The notes beneath the pieces were generated by a model, which made no database searches, had not been told where the DNA came from, and was given only the letters and a program-made list of their open reading frames with translations. Made by a program: the position numbers and the translations under genes. Positions 10,074-18,415 of a stretch of DNA of 64,000 nt are shown in pieces (the stretch's first letter is position 1; each line of letters starts with the position of its first letter). The stretch covers positions 3,938,097 to 4,002,096 of the forward strand of contig NC_011726.1 in assembly GCF_000021805.1 (NCBI RefSeq), in the 5' to 3' direction. The DNA is from Rippkaea orientalis PCC 8801. GTDB lineage: Bacteria; Cyanobacteriota; Cyanobacteriia; Cyanobacteriales; Microcystaceae.

Positions 10074-10104
10074 GACAAACTTGACCTAATTGTGTAAGTT
10101 TGTC
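10074..10104 (+). terminator. Hairpin after leuD
   Basis: Perfect 9-bp arms (GACAAACTT and AAGTTTGTC) are separated by 13 bases, 27 bases after leuD. There is no clear U tract on either side, so it may be a weak terminator or an mRNA-stabilising stem rather than a classical intrinsic terminator. Confidence 0.4.
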
Positions 10105-10124
10105 AAATAACCTTACCCATTACC

Positions 10125-11156
10125 ATGTCAACCCTTATCGAGAATTTACTTATTGGCACGATGTCAAACCCAGGTTTGATCAAAACAGCACCTATGGACG
10201 CGCAGGAACTAATCTGGCTATATGGCCAGGGTCAACGGGACTTTAGTCGGCAAGATCTCCAAAGCGAAGATATTATTCAAGCTATCCTCACGGAAGCGAA
10301 TTTAAGTCGTACTGCCTTAGATTGGGCTAACTTAAGTGGAACGGATTTAAGTCGTGCGAACCTCAATCGGGCTGATTTAATCCACGCTAAACTCATTAGT
10401 GCCAAATTAGTTGGAGTCGATTTAACGGGGGCTGATCTCAGTCATGCTGATCTCAGTTGGGTGAATCTCGAAGGCTCAACCCTGATCAGTGCTAATTTAA
10501 GCAATGCCAATCTTCGACAAACCAATCTCACCAATGCTGACTTGAGAAGTGCCAACCTCAGTGGAGCTAACCTCAGTGGAGCTAACCTCAGTGGAGCAAA
10601 ACTGAGTCGCGCCGATCTCAGTGAAGCCGATCTTAGTGGGGTTGATCTCAGTGGGGCAAATTTGAGCCGCGCCGATCTCAGCGAAGCGGATCTGATGGAA
10701 GTGGATTTAAGTTACAGCAACCTTTATAAAGCCGATCTCAGCGAAAGTAAACTCCGTAACAGCGATCTAGAAGAGGCATTTCTCCAAGGAGCCAATTTTA
10801 GCCGTGCTAATTTGAAAGGAGCCGATCTCTCCAGGGCAGTTTTAAGGGAAAATACCCTGAGCCTGCTGACCTTATCGGAGTTTAATGTTCAAAGTGTTAA
10901 TCTCTCTAATGAAATTGACTTAAGTTCAGCTAATCTGCGAGGATGTAACCTGAGAGGGGCTATTTTGCGTCATGCCAATTTAGGGTATGGGTTGCTCCAC
11001 AAAACCAATTTGATTGATGCGATCCTACGGGAAGCTAATATGATTGATGCTTCGTTACGCGGAGGAGATTTGCGGGGAGCTAAATTCCGCAATAGTAATA
11101 TTAATGCTATTAATTTAATGGAAGCGATTATGCCTGACGGCAGTATTCATCCCTAA
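10125..11156 (+). CDS. Pentapeptide-repeat protein
   Basis: This 343-residue protein is built almost wholly, from about residue 50 on, of A(D/N)LxX pentapeptides (for example ANLSGANLSGANLSGAKLSR), which fold as a right-handed quadrilateral beta-helix. The N-terminal 45 residues are unique. There is no signal peptide or membrane segment, so it is probably cytoplasmic. Such proteins are very common in cyanobacteria and mostly of unknown role. At the DNA level the repeats give near-identical tandem units around 10550-10690, including three adjacent copies of a 15-bp unit. Confidence 0.9.
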   Translation: MSTLIENLLIGTMSNPGLIKTAPMDAQELIWLYGQGQRDFSRQDLQSEDIIQAILTEANLSRTALDWANLSGTDLSRANLNRADLIHAKLISAKLVGVDLTGADLSHADLSWVNLEGSTLISANLSNANLRQTNLTNADLRSANLSGANLSGANLSGAKLSRADLSEADLSGVDLSGANLSRADLSEADLMEVDLSYSNLYKADLSESKLRNSDLEEAFLQGANFSRANLKGADLSRAVLRENTLSLLTLSEFNVQSVNLSNEIDLSSANLRGCNLRGAILRHANLGYGLLHKTNLIDAILREANMIDASLRGGDLRGAKFRNSNINAINLMEAIMPDGSIHP

Positions 11157-11171
11157 CACGATAATTAGATT

Positions 11172-12197
11172 ATGCTTCAAGGAATTTATACTCTAGCGAA
11201 TGATCTTGTCTACGATCAACTGGTGGCTTTACTCAACAGTATAGAAGTTAATGTTGGGAAAGATTTTCCCGTGTGTGTCATTCCCTATGATGATCGGTTA
11301 GAAAAAGTTAAAAATGAAATAAAAAAGCGCAAAAATGTTGAACTTTTAGACAATCAAACGATTATTGAACGGTGGGAAGACTTTGCGCGGAAAATTTGGA
11401 ATACTCACCCGTTTGTTCGTCAAAAATGGGATAGTGAAGGAATTGAAGACGTTTATCGCTTAGGGATGCACCGACGTTTTTGTGCTTTTGATGAGGAGAG
11501 TCCGTTTGATGAGTTTATTTATTTTGATGGCGATGTTTTAGTGCTTAATTCCTTAGACTATATTTTTGAGCAATTAAAACACAATGACTTCGTTGTTTAC
11601 GACTTTCAGTATAAAGATCCGAGTCATGTTTTTAATGTTAAATCAGAGCGATTAACTCAAGTTTTTTCTCAAGAAAGAATCGGTAAAGAAATTTTTTGTG
11701 CGGGTTTCTATTGCTCTAAAAAAGGACTCTTTTCTGCTGAAAAAAGAAATTGGTTTATTGAACAACTTCAAGCAGGAGAAGCTGAAATTCTCTATCCTAA
11801 TGGACCCGATCAATCTATTTTAAATTACTTGGTGATGAAAGGGGGGATTTCTGCCTATAATTTTGCCTTAAACTTGTCTCCAGACCAAAAAACAGGGTGT
11901 TCAGTAACTTCTCCTCATTTTGAGTTACGAGACAATTTGCTCTATGATAAAGGGCAACTGCTAACCTATCTTCATTATATTGGGGTTCCTTTATCGGCTT
12001 TTAATCGACTTTGTGCCGGAGAAAATTTAGGAATTGCTTATCGTGAAATCTTCTTACATTATCGCTATTTGTATGAACCCGAAAACCGTCCTAGTTTTAG
12101 AGGAAAACCTCAACCCTATGATCCGCAACCAAGTTTAACTCAAAAAGTTTTGAATAAACTGAGTCAAGTTTTTAAAATTGAAACAAAATCGTCATAA
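11172..12197 (+). CDS. Glycosyltransferase-like protein (Npun_R2821/R2822-type)
   Basis: This 341-residue cytosolic protein opens with GIYTLANDLVYDQLVALLNS and has FIYFDGDVLVLNSLDYI near 115-131, a DxD-like metal/nucleotide-sugar motif as in GT8-type transferases. I recall the family as Npun_R2821/Npun_R2822, a name from memory. It lies 15 bases after the pentapeptide gene and 8 bases before another transferase-like gene, at the start of a group of glycan genes. Donor and acceptor sugars are unknown. Confidence 0.7.
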   Translation: MLQGIYTLANDLVYDQLVALLNSIEVNVGKDFPVCVIPYDDRLEKVKNEIKKRKNVELLDNQTIIERWEDFARKIWNTHPFVRQKWDSEGIEDVYRLGMHRRFCAFDEESPFDEFIYFDGDVLVLNSLDYIFEQLKHNDFVVYDFQYKDPSHVFNVKSERLTQVFSQERIGKEIFCAGFYCSKKGLFSAEKRNWFIEQLQAGEAEILYPNGPDQSILNYLVMKGGISAYNFALNLSPDQKTGCSVTSPHFELRDNLLYDKGQLLTYLHYIGVPLSAFNRLCAGENLGIAYREIFLHYRYLYEPENRPSFRGKPQPYDPQPSLTQKVLNKLSQVFKIETKSS

Positions 12198-12205
12198 AGT
12201 TAATT

Positions 12206-13171
12206 ATGATAAAACTCATGAAAATCTTATTTGTTCGTGATCAAAACTCTTGTAATACACCCTACTTGCTTTATTGTTTGTATTGGTTAAAAAAACTTTT
12301 TTTAATTAATTTTACAGAAGTTTCTGTGAAAGATTATTTAGAAATTGATCAAAATTCCTATGATGTTGTCATTTATGCAACCTTTCCTGACGAAGAAGCT
12401 CCTCAGTTTAATAAAATTCGTTCCGTTATTCCTCAAACTGATGAAAAATTCTTAGGATTTAAGAAAACAAGAATCTTGTTTGATTCCCTTAGTCACGGTT
12501 CTAAAGATGGATTTCCTCGCTTGAATGATTATTCTATTCCTCGTCTTAAGACGGCTCCTGATAAGGAATATTTACAAAAATTTAATGTTATTTTACCTCT
12601 GACTTATCCCATTGGAATGTATATCAAATCTCCAGCCTATAATTATTTATTGGGGTTGCCATTTTCTCCCAAAACCATTAATAAGACAGTAGATATTTCC
12701 TATCGAGTTAATCCAGGGTTAGGAGACAGCGAGGGAAGTTATCGTCAACAAATCAGGATGAAAATTCTTGACAAATTAGAACCCTATGCAAAAGCGTACT
12801 CTTTAGATACTAACTATCAAGAAAAAGATCCCAATTATAATCATTACCTAGCAAAAGTTTTAATCTCAGTGTGTCCTCCAGGACATGGACCAGGAACGTT
12901 TCGCCACTTGGAAACACTGAATGCTCAATCTTTGATGTTTTCCCATGACTCGATTAATGATATTAAATTGTTACCTAATGCAGAATTAATTGAAGGAGAA
13001 GACTATATTGCTTTTAATCTTGATAATATAACGGACAAGTTAGACCAGCTTTTAGCTAATCCAAAATCAATCGAGTCAATAGCTAAAAGAGGATACGAGA
13101 AATTTAAACGAGGTTACTCAAGTTACCGTACTGCTATGCGTTTATATCAGATTCTTCGAGAGCTTGTTTAA
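12206..13171 (+). CDS. Putative glycosyltransferase, family-1-like C-terminus
   Basis: This 321-residue protein has no membrane segment. The C-terminal half has the layout of glycosyltransferases that scan for recipient sugars: CPPGHGPGTFRHLETLNAQ, then an acidic segment (AELIEGEDYIAF) and a closing helix with ESIAKRGYEKF. The N-terminal half (SYDVVIYATFPDEEAPQF) is only loosely GT-B-like. It is co-oriented with the preceding GT8-like gene 8 bases away, so both probably act on the same glycan. An ATG near 12224 (MKILFVRDQNS) is an alternative start. Confidence 0.6.
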   Translation: MIKLMKILFVRDQNSCNTPYLLYCLYWLKKLFLINFTEVSVKDYLEIDQNSYDVVIYATFPDEEAPQFNKIRSVIPQTDEKFLGFKKTRILFDSLSHGSKDGFPRLNDYSIPRLKTAPDKEYLQKFNVILPLTYPIGMYIKSPAYNYLLGLPFSPKTINKTVDISYRVNPGLGDSEGSYRQQIRMKILDKLEPYAKAYSLDTNYQEKDPNYNHYLAKVLISVCPPGHGPGTFRHLETLNAQSLMFSHDSINDIKLLPNAELIEGEDYIAFNLDNITDKLDQLLANPKSIESIAKRGYEKFKRGYSSYRTAMRLYQILRELV

Positions 13172-13214
13172 GATCAAGCTTAACGAACAGATCTTAGGTC
13201 TGAATTTATACCAA

Positions 13215-14234
13215 TTAACTTAGTAATTTTTGCTGGATATTAATTAGTTTCTTGGAGACATAACGACTGATAAAAAATCTTTTTCTATCCCAAACAGACG
13301 TTTGACACCACTGTTCATAAGCGGGGACACAGATATCTGTGATAAAATCGCGCCAATATTTTGTCAAAACCTCTGATTCGGTTTCTTTGGCTCGCTCTTG
13401 ACCATTTTCGACCATGGCTTGGCGCAATCCTAGATCGTTTTTTAACCGTTTGAGCGCATCAACTAATTCAGCAACACTGGTAACTTCTAAGTAATCAAGT
13501 TCGCTCTTTCTTTCAGCCTGAAAAGCGGACTCAGGTCCTAAAATAGCAGGGACTTCAGCGTGCCAAGCTTGATAAAGTTTAGTGGCTGGTTTCCAAGGAT
13601 AGCTATTACGACGATCAAAACTACGAACGGCAACAATAACATCAACATTACTGTAATCATGCCAGCGATCGCCGTTAGTTTCTGGACACCAACGTAACCC
13701 TAAATTTTCGACCGTTTGTTGCCAAGAAGATTGACGTAATGGGGGAGCTAAATTATAAGTAATTCCGAAGTAGACCACATTTTCAAAAGTATCTCCTCGC
13801 TCTTGATGACGAGGAATTAATCCAGGTTGAGGCCAATGGGGCATATAATACCGTTTTCCTGGTAATAAATAGCGTTCTTCAGAGATGGATTGAATCTTGA
13901 TAGGAGAAGCGTTCACTTCCCATTTATTTTGTACGATGTGTAGTTGAGCATAGGGTAAGCAGTTTTGATCGCCTTTGACACAGACAAGGAATAATTTAGG
14001 TTCAGGTTTGAGTTCATAGTTAAAAGATTCTCGATGACCAATTAATATCCCTTCATGGGGAATTTCCGAGATGAGTTGACAAGGAAAACCTAATTGAAGT
14101 AAACGTAAGTAAGTTTGCAAAATCCAACTAGATACTCCATCTTTTGGTCTGAGATACTCAAAACTTTGAGGCATGGGATCAGGCCATTTGGATTGCGGTA
14201 GATAAAAGTAGATCGGAGGTAAATTAGACTTCAT
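13215..14234 (-). CDS. Glycosyltransferase-like protein
   Basis: This 339-residue protein resembles cyanobacterial family-1-type transferases: VVYFGITYNLAPPL, then DVIVAVRSFD, then KPATKLYQAWHAEVPAILGPESAF, the last being the usual nucleotide-sugar-binding segment, followed by the C-terminal ENGQERAKE helix. It is convergent with the preceding transferase gene. The donor sugar is unknown. It fits the local surface-polysaccharide theme. Confidence 0.65.
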   Translation of the reverse strand: MKSNLPPIYFYLPQSKWPDPMPQSFEYLRPKDGVSSWILQTYLRLLQLGFPCQLISEIPHEGILIGHRESFNYELKPEPKLFLVCVKGDQNCLPYAQLHIVQNKWEVNASPIKIQSISEERYLLPGKRYYMPHWPQPGLIPRHQERGDTFENVVYFGITYNLAPPLRQSSWQQTVENLGLRWCPETNGDRWHDYSNVDVIVAVRSFDRRNSYPWKPATKLYQAWHAEVPAILGPESAFQAERKSELDYLEVTSVAELVDALKRLKNDLGLRQAMVENGQERAKETESEVLTKYWRDFITDICVPAYEQWCQTSVWDRKRFFISRYVSKKLINIQQKLLS

Positions 14235-14335
14235 TGAAAATAACAGGCTATTTCGCCAAATAATTGATCGCGCTATGTTATCTTAATCTTAAAATAGCCG
14301 AATTTTAGTGACTGTGTCTATTAAAGATGATAAAT

Positions 14336-14430
14336 TATAGTCATTTCAAGTAAGAATGCGATAAAGATTGAGCGACGAAAGCTATCACAACAAGAAACTA
14401 GGTGTCTCACTTTAAATTGAAATGACTATA
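14336..14430. mobile_element. 95-bp MITE-like element with 14-bp terminal inverted repeats
   Basis: Perfect 14-bp inverted repeats, TATAGTCATTTCAA (14336-14349) and TTGAAATGACTATA (14417-14430), bound a 95-bp segment with no coding capacity. The ends start and finish with TA, as expected for elements moved by IS630/Tc1-type transposases that duplicate a TA. No transposase lies in the window, so it would be mobilised in trans. The right end supplies the ATG of the decayed gene that follows. Confidence 0.65.
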
Positions 14431-14747
14431 GTTTTAGTCTCAGGAACTGGAGGAGGTTTATATAGAACTCAAGATGGGGGAAATAATTGGTCTTTAGTGC
14501 TTGATGATAAGATAAAAATCACTAAAATAGCCTTTTGTCCAGACGATATTGGCAAACACGCGCCCAAGGTTTAACCGAAGATCATCAAGCTGATGATTTT
14601 CGTGAACCTCATTTTACTGAGTTAAAAGTTTCGCCACAATTTAACCAAGGTAAGGTCATAAAAATTGGTACTGTCCTCATAGCAGGGATTTTAGGTTATA
14701 TCATATTTAGAATATTTCAGATGAGAAAAAAAGCCTCTCTTGAGTAA
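14422..14747 (+). pseudogene. Decayed BNR/Ycf48-like repeat protein with membrane tail
   Basis: From 14422 the reading is MTIVLVSGTGGGLYRTQDGG, then NNWSLVL and KIAFCPDD, a BNR/sortilin-type repeat (xYRTxDGGxxW), ending at a stop at 14574. In another frame the sequence continues TRAQGLTEDHQADDF, then ELKVSPQFNQGK, and ends with a membrane segment (VLIAGILGYIIFRIF) at 14747. One frameshift near 14545-14560 would join them. The first ATG lies inside the right end of the adjacent MITE-like element, so the true N-terminus was lost. The second half alone could be called as a 70-residue protein (14535-14747, TTG start). Confidence 0.5.
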
Positions 14748-14870
14748 AATTACAATCAAATAATAATTCGGCTCTTCCCTACTTGTGGGGATAAACAAAA
14801 ATAACAATTTACACCCTAACTCCGAAAGAGCCATAAAGCTTCATTTTCTTCTTTTTGACACAGTTAAAAG

Positions 14871-15755
14871 TTAAGGTAGATGCAAACAATAGTGAGATAG
14901 GGTTTCACAACAACGCTCAAAAGATTTTTGACCCTGCATAATTAATTCTGGAGATACAGTGGTTTTCAATTCTCTTGCATTTCTCATAATTTTACCCTTG
15001 TGAATATTTTCTGAAGAATCACCCACCCCTTTTATTCCAGTGGTTTTTAAGACTTGGTATTGTTCAGAAAACCCTGTTTCCGTTTGCAGAAATTCTTTGA
15101 AGGTATTAAACACTAAATCACTCTGCTTAATTAGCTGATTATAGGTAATAAATAAACTACGCTCTTGATTACTGATTAGCTTGGCGTAATTTTCTAGCAT
15201 GGCTAGGCGTTCTAAATAATAATTAGTCGCTTTTTCTTGAGTCCAGTGGGGTTTAATATCTAGAATACTGCTTAATGTTCTATTTGGTTCCCTGAGTAGA
15301 AATATACTGTACACTTGTTGATTAAAAAGAAAATTATCTGTTAAGAATTTATGATTATGAAGCACTTTATCAAGGACATAGTGATGAGACATGGAATACT
15401 CGCGCAGTTGCCAGTAAACTTTAAAAAGTAGCTGTTTAAAATCCATCTCCCTTGAATAATTAAGATGGGTTTCTCCATAGCCAATAATGTCAGGATGAGA
15501 GTTCAAGATATGGGTTAGTAAAGAAGAGCCAGACCGCATATGGCTAAGAATAAAGAGGACTTTATACGGCCTTTTTCTAAACCTAATATGATAGGGCGAA
15601 CGCTCATCATTTAGCCGAATTTTATAGTAATTACGCGCTAAATCATCTTTAAGATTTCTCAGGGATTTATCGAAAGTAGGAATTTGCATTAGTTTCTTGA
15701 ATATTTTAGTCAGATGATGATAACTTAACCATTTCTTAACAGAAAATTTAGACAA
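14871..15755 (-). CDS. Sulfotransferase family protein
   Basis: This 294-residue protein has the 5'-PSB motif of PAPS-dependent sulfotransferases: FILSHMRSGSSLLTHILNSH near 70-90. The next conserved part, HPDIIGYGETH, follows, and the 3'-phosphate-binding segment FLLREPNRTLSSIL lies near 151-164. It would transfer sulfate from PAPS to a carbohydrate or other hydroxyl acceptor. No signal peptide is seen, so it is probably cytosolic. It lies among glycosyltransferase genes, so a sulfated surface polysaccharide is a reasonable guess. Confidence 0.8.
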   Translation of the reverse strand: MSKFSVKKWLSYHHLTKIFKKLMQIPTFDKSLRNLKDDLARNYYKIRLNDERSPYHIRFRKRPYKVLFILSHMRSGSSLLTHILNSHPDIIGYGETHLNYSREMDFKQLLFKVYWQLREYSMSHHYVLDKVLHNHKFLTDNFLFNQQVYSIFLLREPNRTLSSILDIKPHWTQEKATNYYLERLAMLENYAKLISNQERSLFITYNQLIKQSDLVFNTFKEFLQTETGFSEQYQVLKTTGIKGVGDSSENIHKGKIMRNARELKTTVSPELIMQGQKSFERCCETLSHYCLHLP

Positions 15756-15828
15756 TAGCTCAAGTTTAACCTATAATATAGTACACTTTATGGACAAGTA
15801 TAACCTATTAATGTGAGAGGTCGTCTCA

Positions 15829-16770
15829 ATGTCACTGCCAAGTTGTTCATTATGGATTTTTGTTGCTCGGACTGATGTTCCCTTTATTCTTTATACCATT
15901 CCCCATTTAGTTAAAATGAACAACTTTCCTTTTGAGGAAAAAGTTTTAGCAATTGATACTGCACCCCTAACAGGAGATAAAGTTAGTCGTCTGGGGATTG
16001 GAACGATGGAAGAACTCCGAAACTGTACCCAAAAGCTACTCAAAAGCGGGGTGGTAGATAGGGTGGTGGATATTAATTATGAAACAAGCTATCGTCATCG
16101 ACTTTCCCAAAAGCATTTTGGTAGTCCTCTACGGTCTACCCATAACTATAAAGGATATCCGATTCTGGGCTCTATTTTTACGATTGAAGAATGTAAAAGT
16201 GAGTATATGCTACATTTTGATAGCGATATGTTACTGCACCAAGACATTGATTACAATTGGATTGCAGAAGGCATCAAGCTAATGCAAAAATACCCTAAAA
16301 TGATGTCCATTCGTCCTTTAACGGGTCCACCGGCAAAAGAGGGCAAAATCTATCAATTTTCATCCTATGAAGAAGATCCTGATGGCTTTTATCGGTTTAA
16401 GTTTTTTGGCAGTCGTGTCTATTTAATTAATTGTCAACAATTTGCATCTTTGACTCCTTTTCCGATTATTTGGTGTTCCTATCGTCAAAAATTTATTGAT
16501 CAATTTCCTTTAGGGTTAAAAATACTTTTAAATAATCTCACCGGTAAAGGAAAATTGGAATCATGGGAAGTTATGGTATCTAAAAAATTAGAAGAAAGCG
16601 ATTATTTTAGAGCCGTTTTAACGCAATCCAAAGCTTGGACACTTCACCCTAAAGATCGCAGTCCAGAATTTATTCAGGCATTACCTGATATTATCAAAAG
16701 AATCGAAGCAGGAGATTACCCTATTGAACAGGCTGGACATTACGATCTTATTCCTGAATTATGGTATTAG
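15829..16770 (+). CDS. Glycosyltransferase, GT-A-like
   Basis: This 313-residue cytosolic protein has a GT-A-type pattern: an N-terminal strand (CSLWIFVARTDVPFILYTI), then MLHFDSDMLLHQD near 125-137, the DxD metal-binding site for a nucleotide sugar. It is divergent from the sulfotransferase gene, with 73 bp between them. The C-terminal part (KKLEESDYFRAVL) is unassigned. The acceptor is unknown; the context suggests surface glycan assembly. Confidence 0.65.
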   Translation: MSLPSCSLWIFVARTDVPFILYTIPHLVKMNNFPFEEKVLAIDTAPLTGDKVSRLGIGTMEELRNCTQKLLKSGVVDRVVDINYETSYRHRLSQKHFGSPLRSTHNYKGYPILGSIFTIEECKSEYMLHFDSDMLLHQDIDYNWIAEGIKLMQKYPKMMSIRPLTGPPAKEGKIYQFSSYEEDPDGFYRFKFFGSRVYLINCQQFASLTPFPIIWCSYRQKFIDQFPLGLKILLNNLTGKGKLESWEVMVSKKLEESDYFRAVLTQSKAWTLHPKDRSPEFIQALPDIIKRIEAGDYPIEQAGHYDLIPELWY

Positions 16771-16822
16771 GAGGCTTAAAATTGAACAATTTCTTGACCA
16801 GAAATTAAAATAATAGATAATT

Positions 16823-18193
16823 TTATTCCTTCAATGCTTGACAGAGTTGACGAAAATGATCTCCGCGATGTTCAAAGCTTTGATATTGATCAAAACTGGC
16901 ACAAGCAGGGGACAATAAAACCACTTTGGCTTGTTGTTTTTTGGCTAATTCTAAACCTCGTTTAACAGCATTATCCATTGTTTCGACAATTTCGTAAGCT
17001 TCGTAGTTTGATTGTTGTAAGCGTTGAGCAAAAGCCGTGGCTGCTTCCCCAATTAATAATACCGTAGCCACTTTGGCTTTAATTTGCTCAATCCAGCGAC
17101 GATCATCGCCTTCTTTGGCTTCTCCTCCTGCAATTAAAATAACAGAGGCATTCACAGACACTAACCCCACTTCGGCGGCATCATAATTAGTGGCTTTGCT
17201 ATCATTGATAAAGTCAATTCCGTCAATATTTGTAATCAATTCTAAACGGTGAGGAACGCCTTTAAAAGTAGCAATAGCTTGAGCGATCGCCCCTTTTTCT
17301 ATTCCGGCTAATCTCGCCGCCCCAACCGCCATTAAGAGGTTTTGTTGATTATGAACCCCCACCATTTTAAACAAATTGAGAGGCGCAATTAATTCCCCAA
17401 AGGCAACAATCCAGTTATCTTGAAGATAGACTCCTTTTGCAGCATCACACAGTAAATGCTCTTTTCCTTTAACCGTCGTCCAATAGGCATCTGCCCACTG
17501 ATGTAACCCCACTTGGTGTAAGTAGGGATCATCCCCATTAAAAATTTGTAGTTCACAACGGCGCAGTAGAGACGCTTTAATGGCGTAGTAGTTGTCTAGG
17601 GTTTTGTGACGACTGAGGTGATCGGGAGTAAACGTTGTCCAAATGCCAATTTTTGGGGCTAGTTCACGGGATGACTCGATTTGATAGCTACTGACTTCAG
17701 CAATAATCCAATCAAAGGAAGAAGCCTTGGTTTTTGTTTGAGAGAGGGCTAATTCACAGGCTGCATAGCCAATATTACCGCAGGAAGGAGCATTCAGTCC
17801 TGATGCTTGAAAAATGGCTGCAACAAGGGCAGTGGTGGTGGTTTTTCCGTTGGTTCCTGTAATGCCTACCCACGGGGATGATTGTAGAGATCGCCACGCT
17901 AATTCTAACTCTCCAATCACGTCAATACCGCGATCGCGGGCTTCTTGCAAAAAATTCACATCCCAAGGAACCCCAGGGCTGACTACAATTAAATTAGGTA
18001 AGTTTGAATCAATCAAACTGGGATGATCGGCTAATTTAACCGTAATTCCTTCTTGTCCTAATTCTTGTTGTGTTATCTCTAAATTGGGAGAATGGGCGCG
18101 ATCACTTAAAATTACCTCCCATCCCTGGATTTTTAACAGTCTAGCAGCCGCAATACCCGATCTTCCTAGTCCAATAATATAAGCAGTGGCCAT
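16823..18193 (-). CDS. murD: UDP-N-acetylmuramoylalanine--D-glutamate ligase
   Basis: MurD adds D-glutamate to UDP-MurNAc-L-Ala in peptidoglycan synthesis. The N-terminal Rossmann-like domain ([16 protein letters not shown]) is followed by the ATP-binding loop GTNGKTTTT, the central ligase motif ([11 protein letters not shown]) and the C-terminal domain with INDSKATN and [11 protein letters not shown]. The length, about 456 residues, is usual. I chose the ATG opening [10 protein letters not shown]; a GTG five codons upstream (18208) is possible. It stands alone, convergent with the preceding glycosyltransferase. Confidence 0.95.
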   Translation of the reverse strand: MATAYIIGLGRSGIAAARLLKIQGWEVILSDRAHSPNLEITQQELGQEGITVKLADHPSLIDSNLPNLIVVSPGVPWDVNFLQEARDRGIDVIGELELAWRSLQSSPWVGITGTNGKTTTTALVAAIFQASGLNAPSCGNIGYAACELALSQTKTKASSFDWIIAEVSSYQIESSRELAPKIGIWTTFTPDHLSRHKTLDNYYAIKASLLRRCELQIFNGDDPYLHQVGLHQWADAYWTTVKGKEHLLCDAAKGVYLQDNWIVAFGELIAPLNLFKMVGVHNQQNLLMAVGAARLAGIEKGAIAQAIATFKGVPHRLELITNIDGIDFINDSKATNYDAAEVGLVSVNASVILIAGGEAKEGDDRRWIEQIKAKVATVLLIGEAATAFAQRLQQSNYEAYEIVETMDNAVKRGLELAKKQQAKVVLLSPACASFDQYQSFEHRGDHFRQLCQALKE

Positions 18194-18415
18194 AGCCTCT
18201 CGTTGCACCTTTCCTTCATTTGGAGCAATCCTTATCCTACCAAAGAGTTATCCCTTTGGGACAAAGAATACAGACTTGGGGGAAGATCTCGTAGAACATC
18301 TGGTGATTGTCAAGGCAGTAGAGAGGGACAAATAAACCTAAAATAGATTAAGACTCCAGTTCAGACTTGAATGATTCCTTGTTCACTCTATCTTTTCTCT
18401 AGCCTCCGACGATTC

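Noticed and set aside
10550-10690. Tandem 15-bp repeats considered as an intergenic or CRISPR-like array
   Set aside because: They are in-frame pentapeptide-repeat codons within a good gene.
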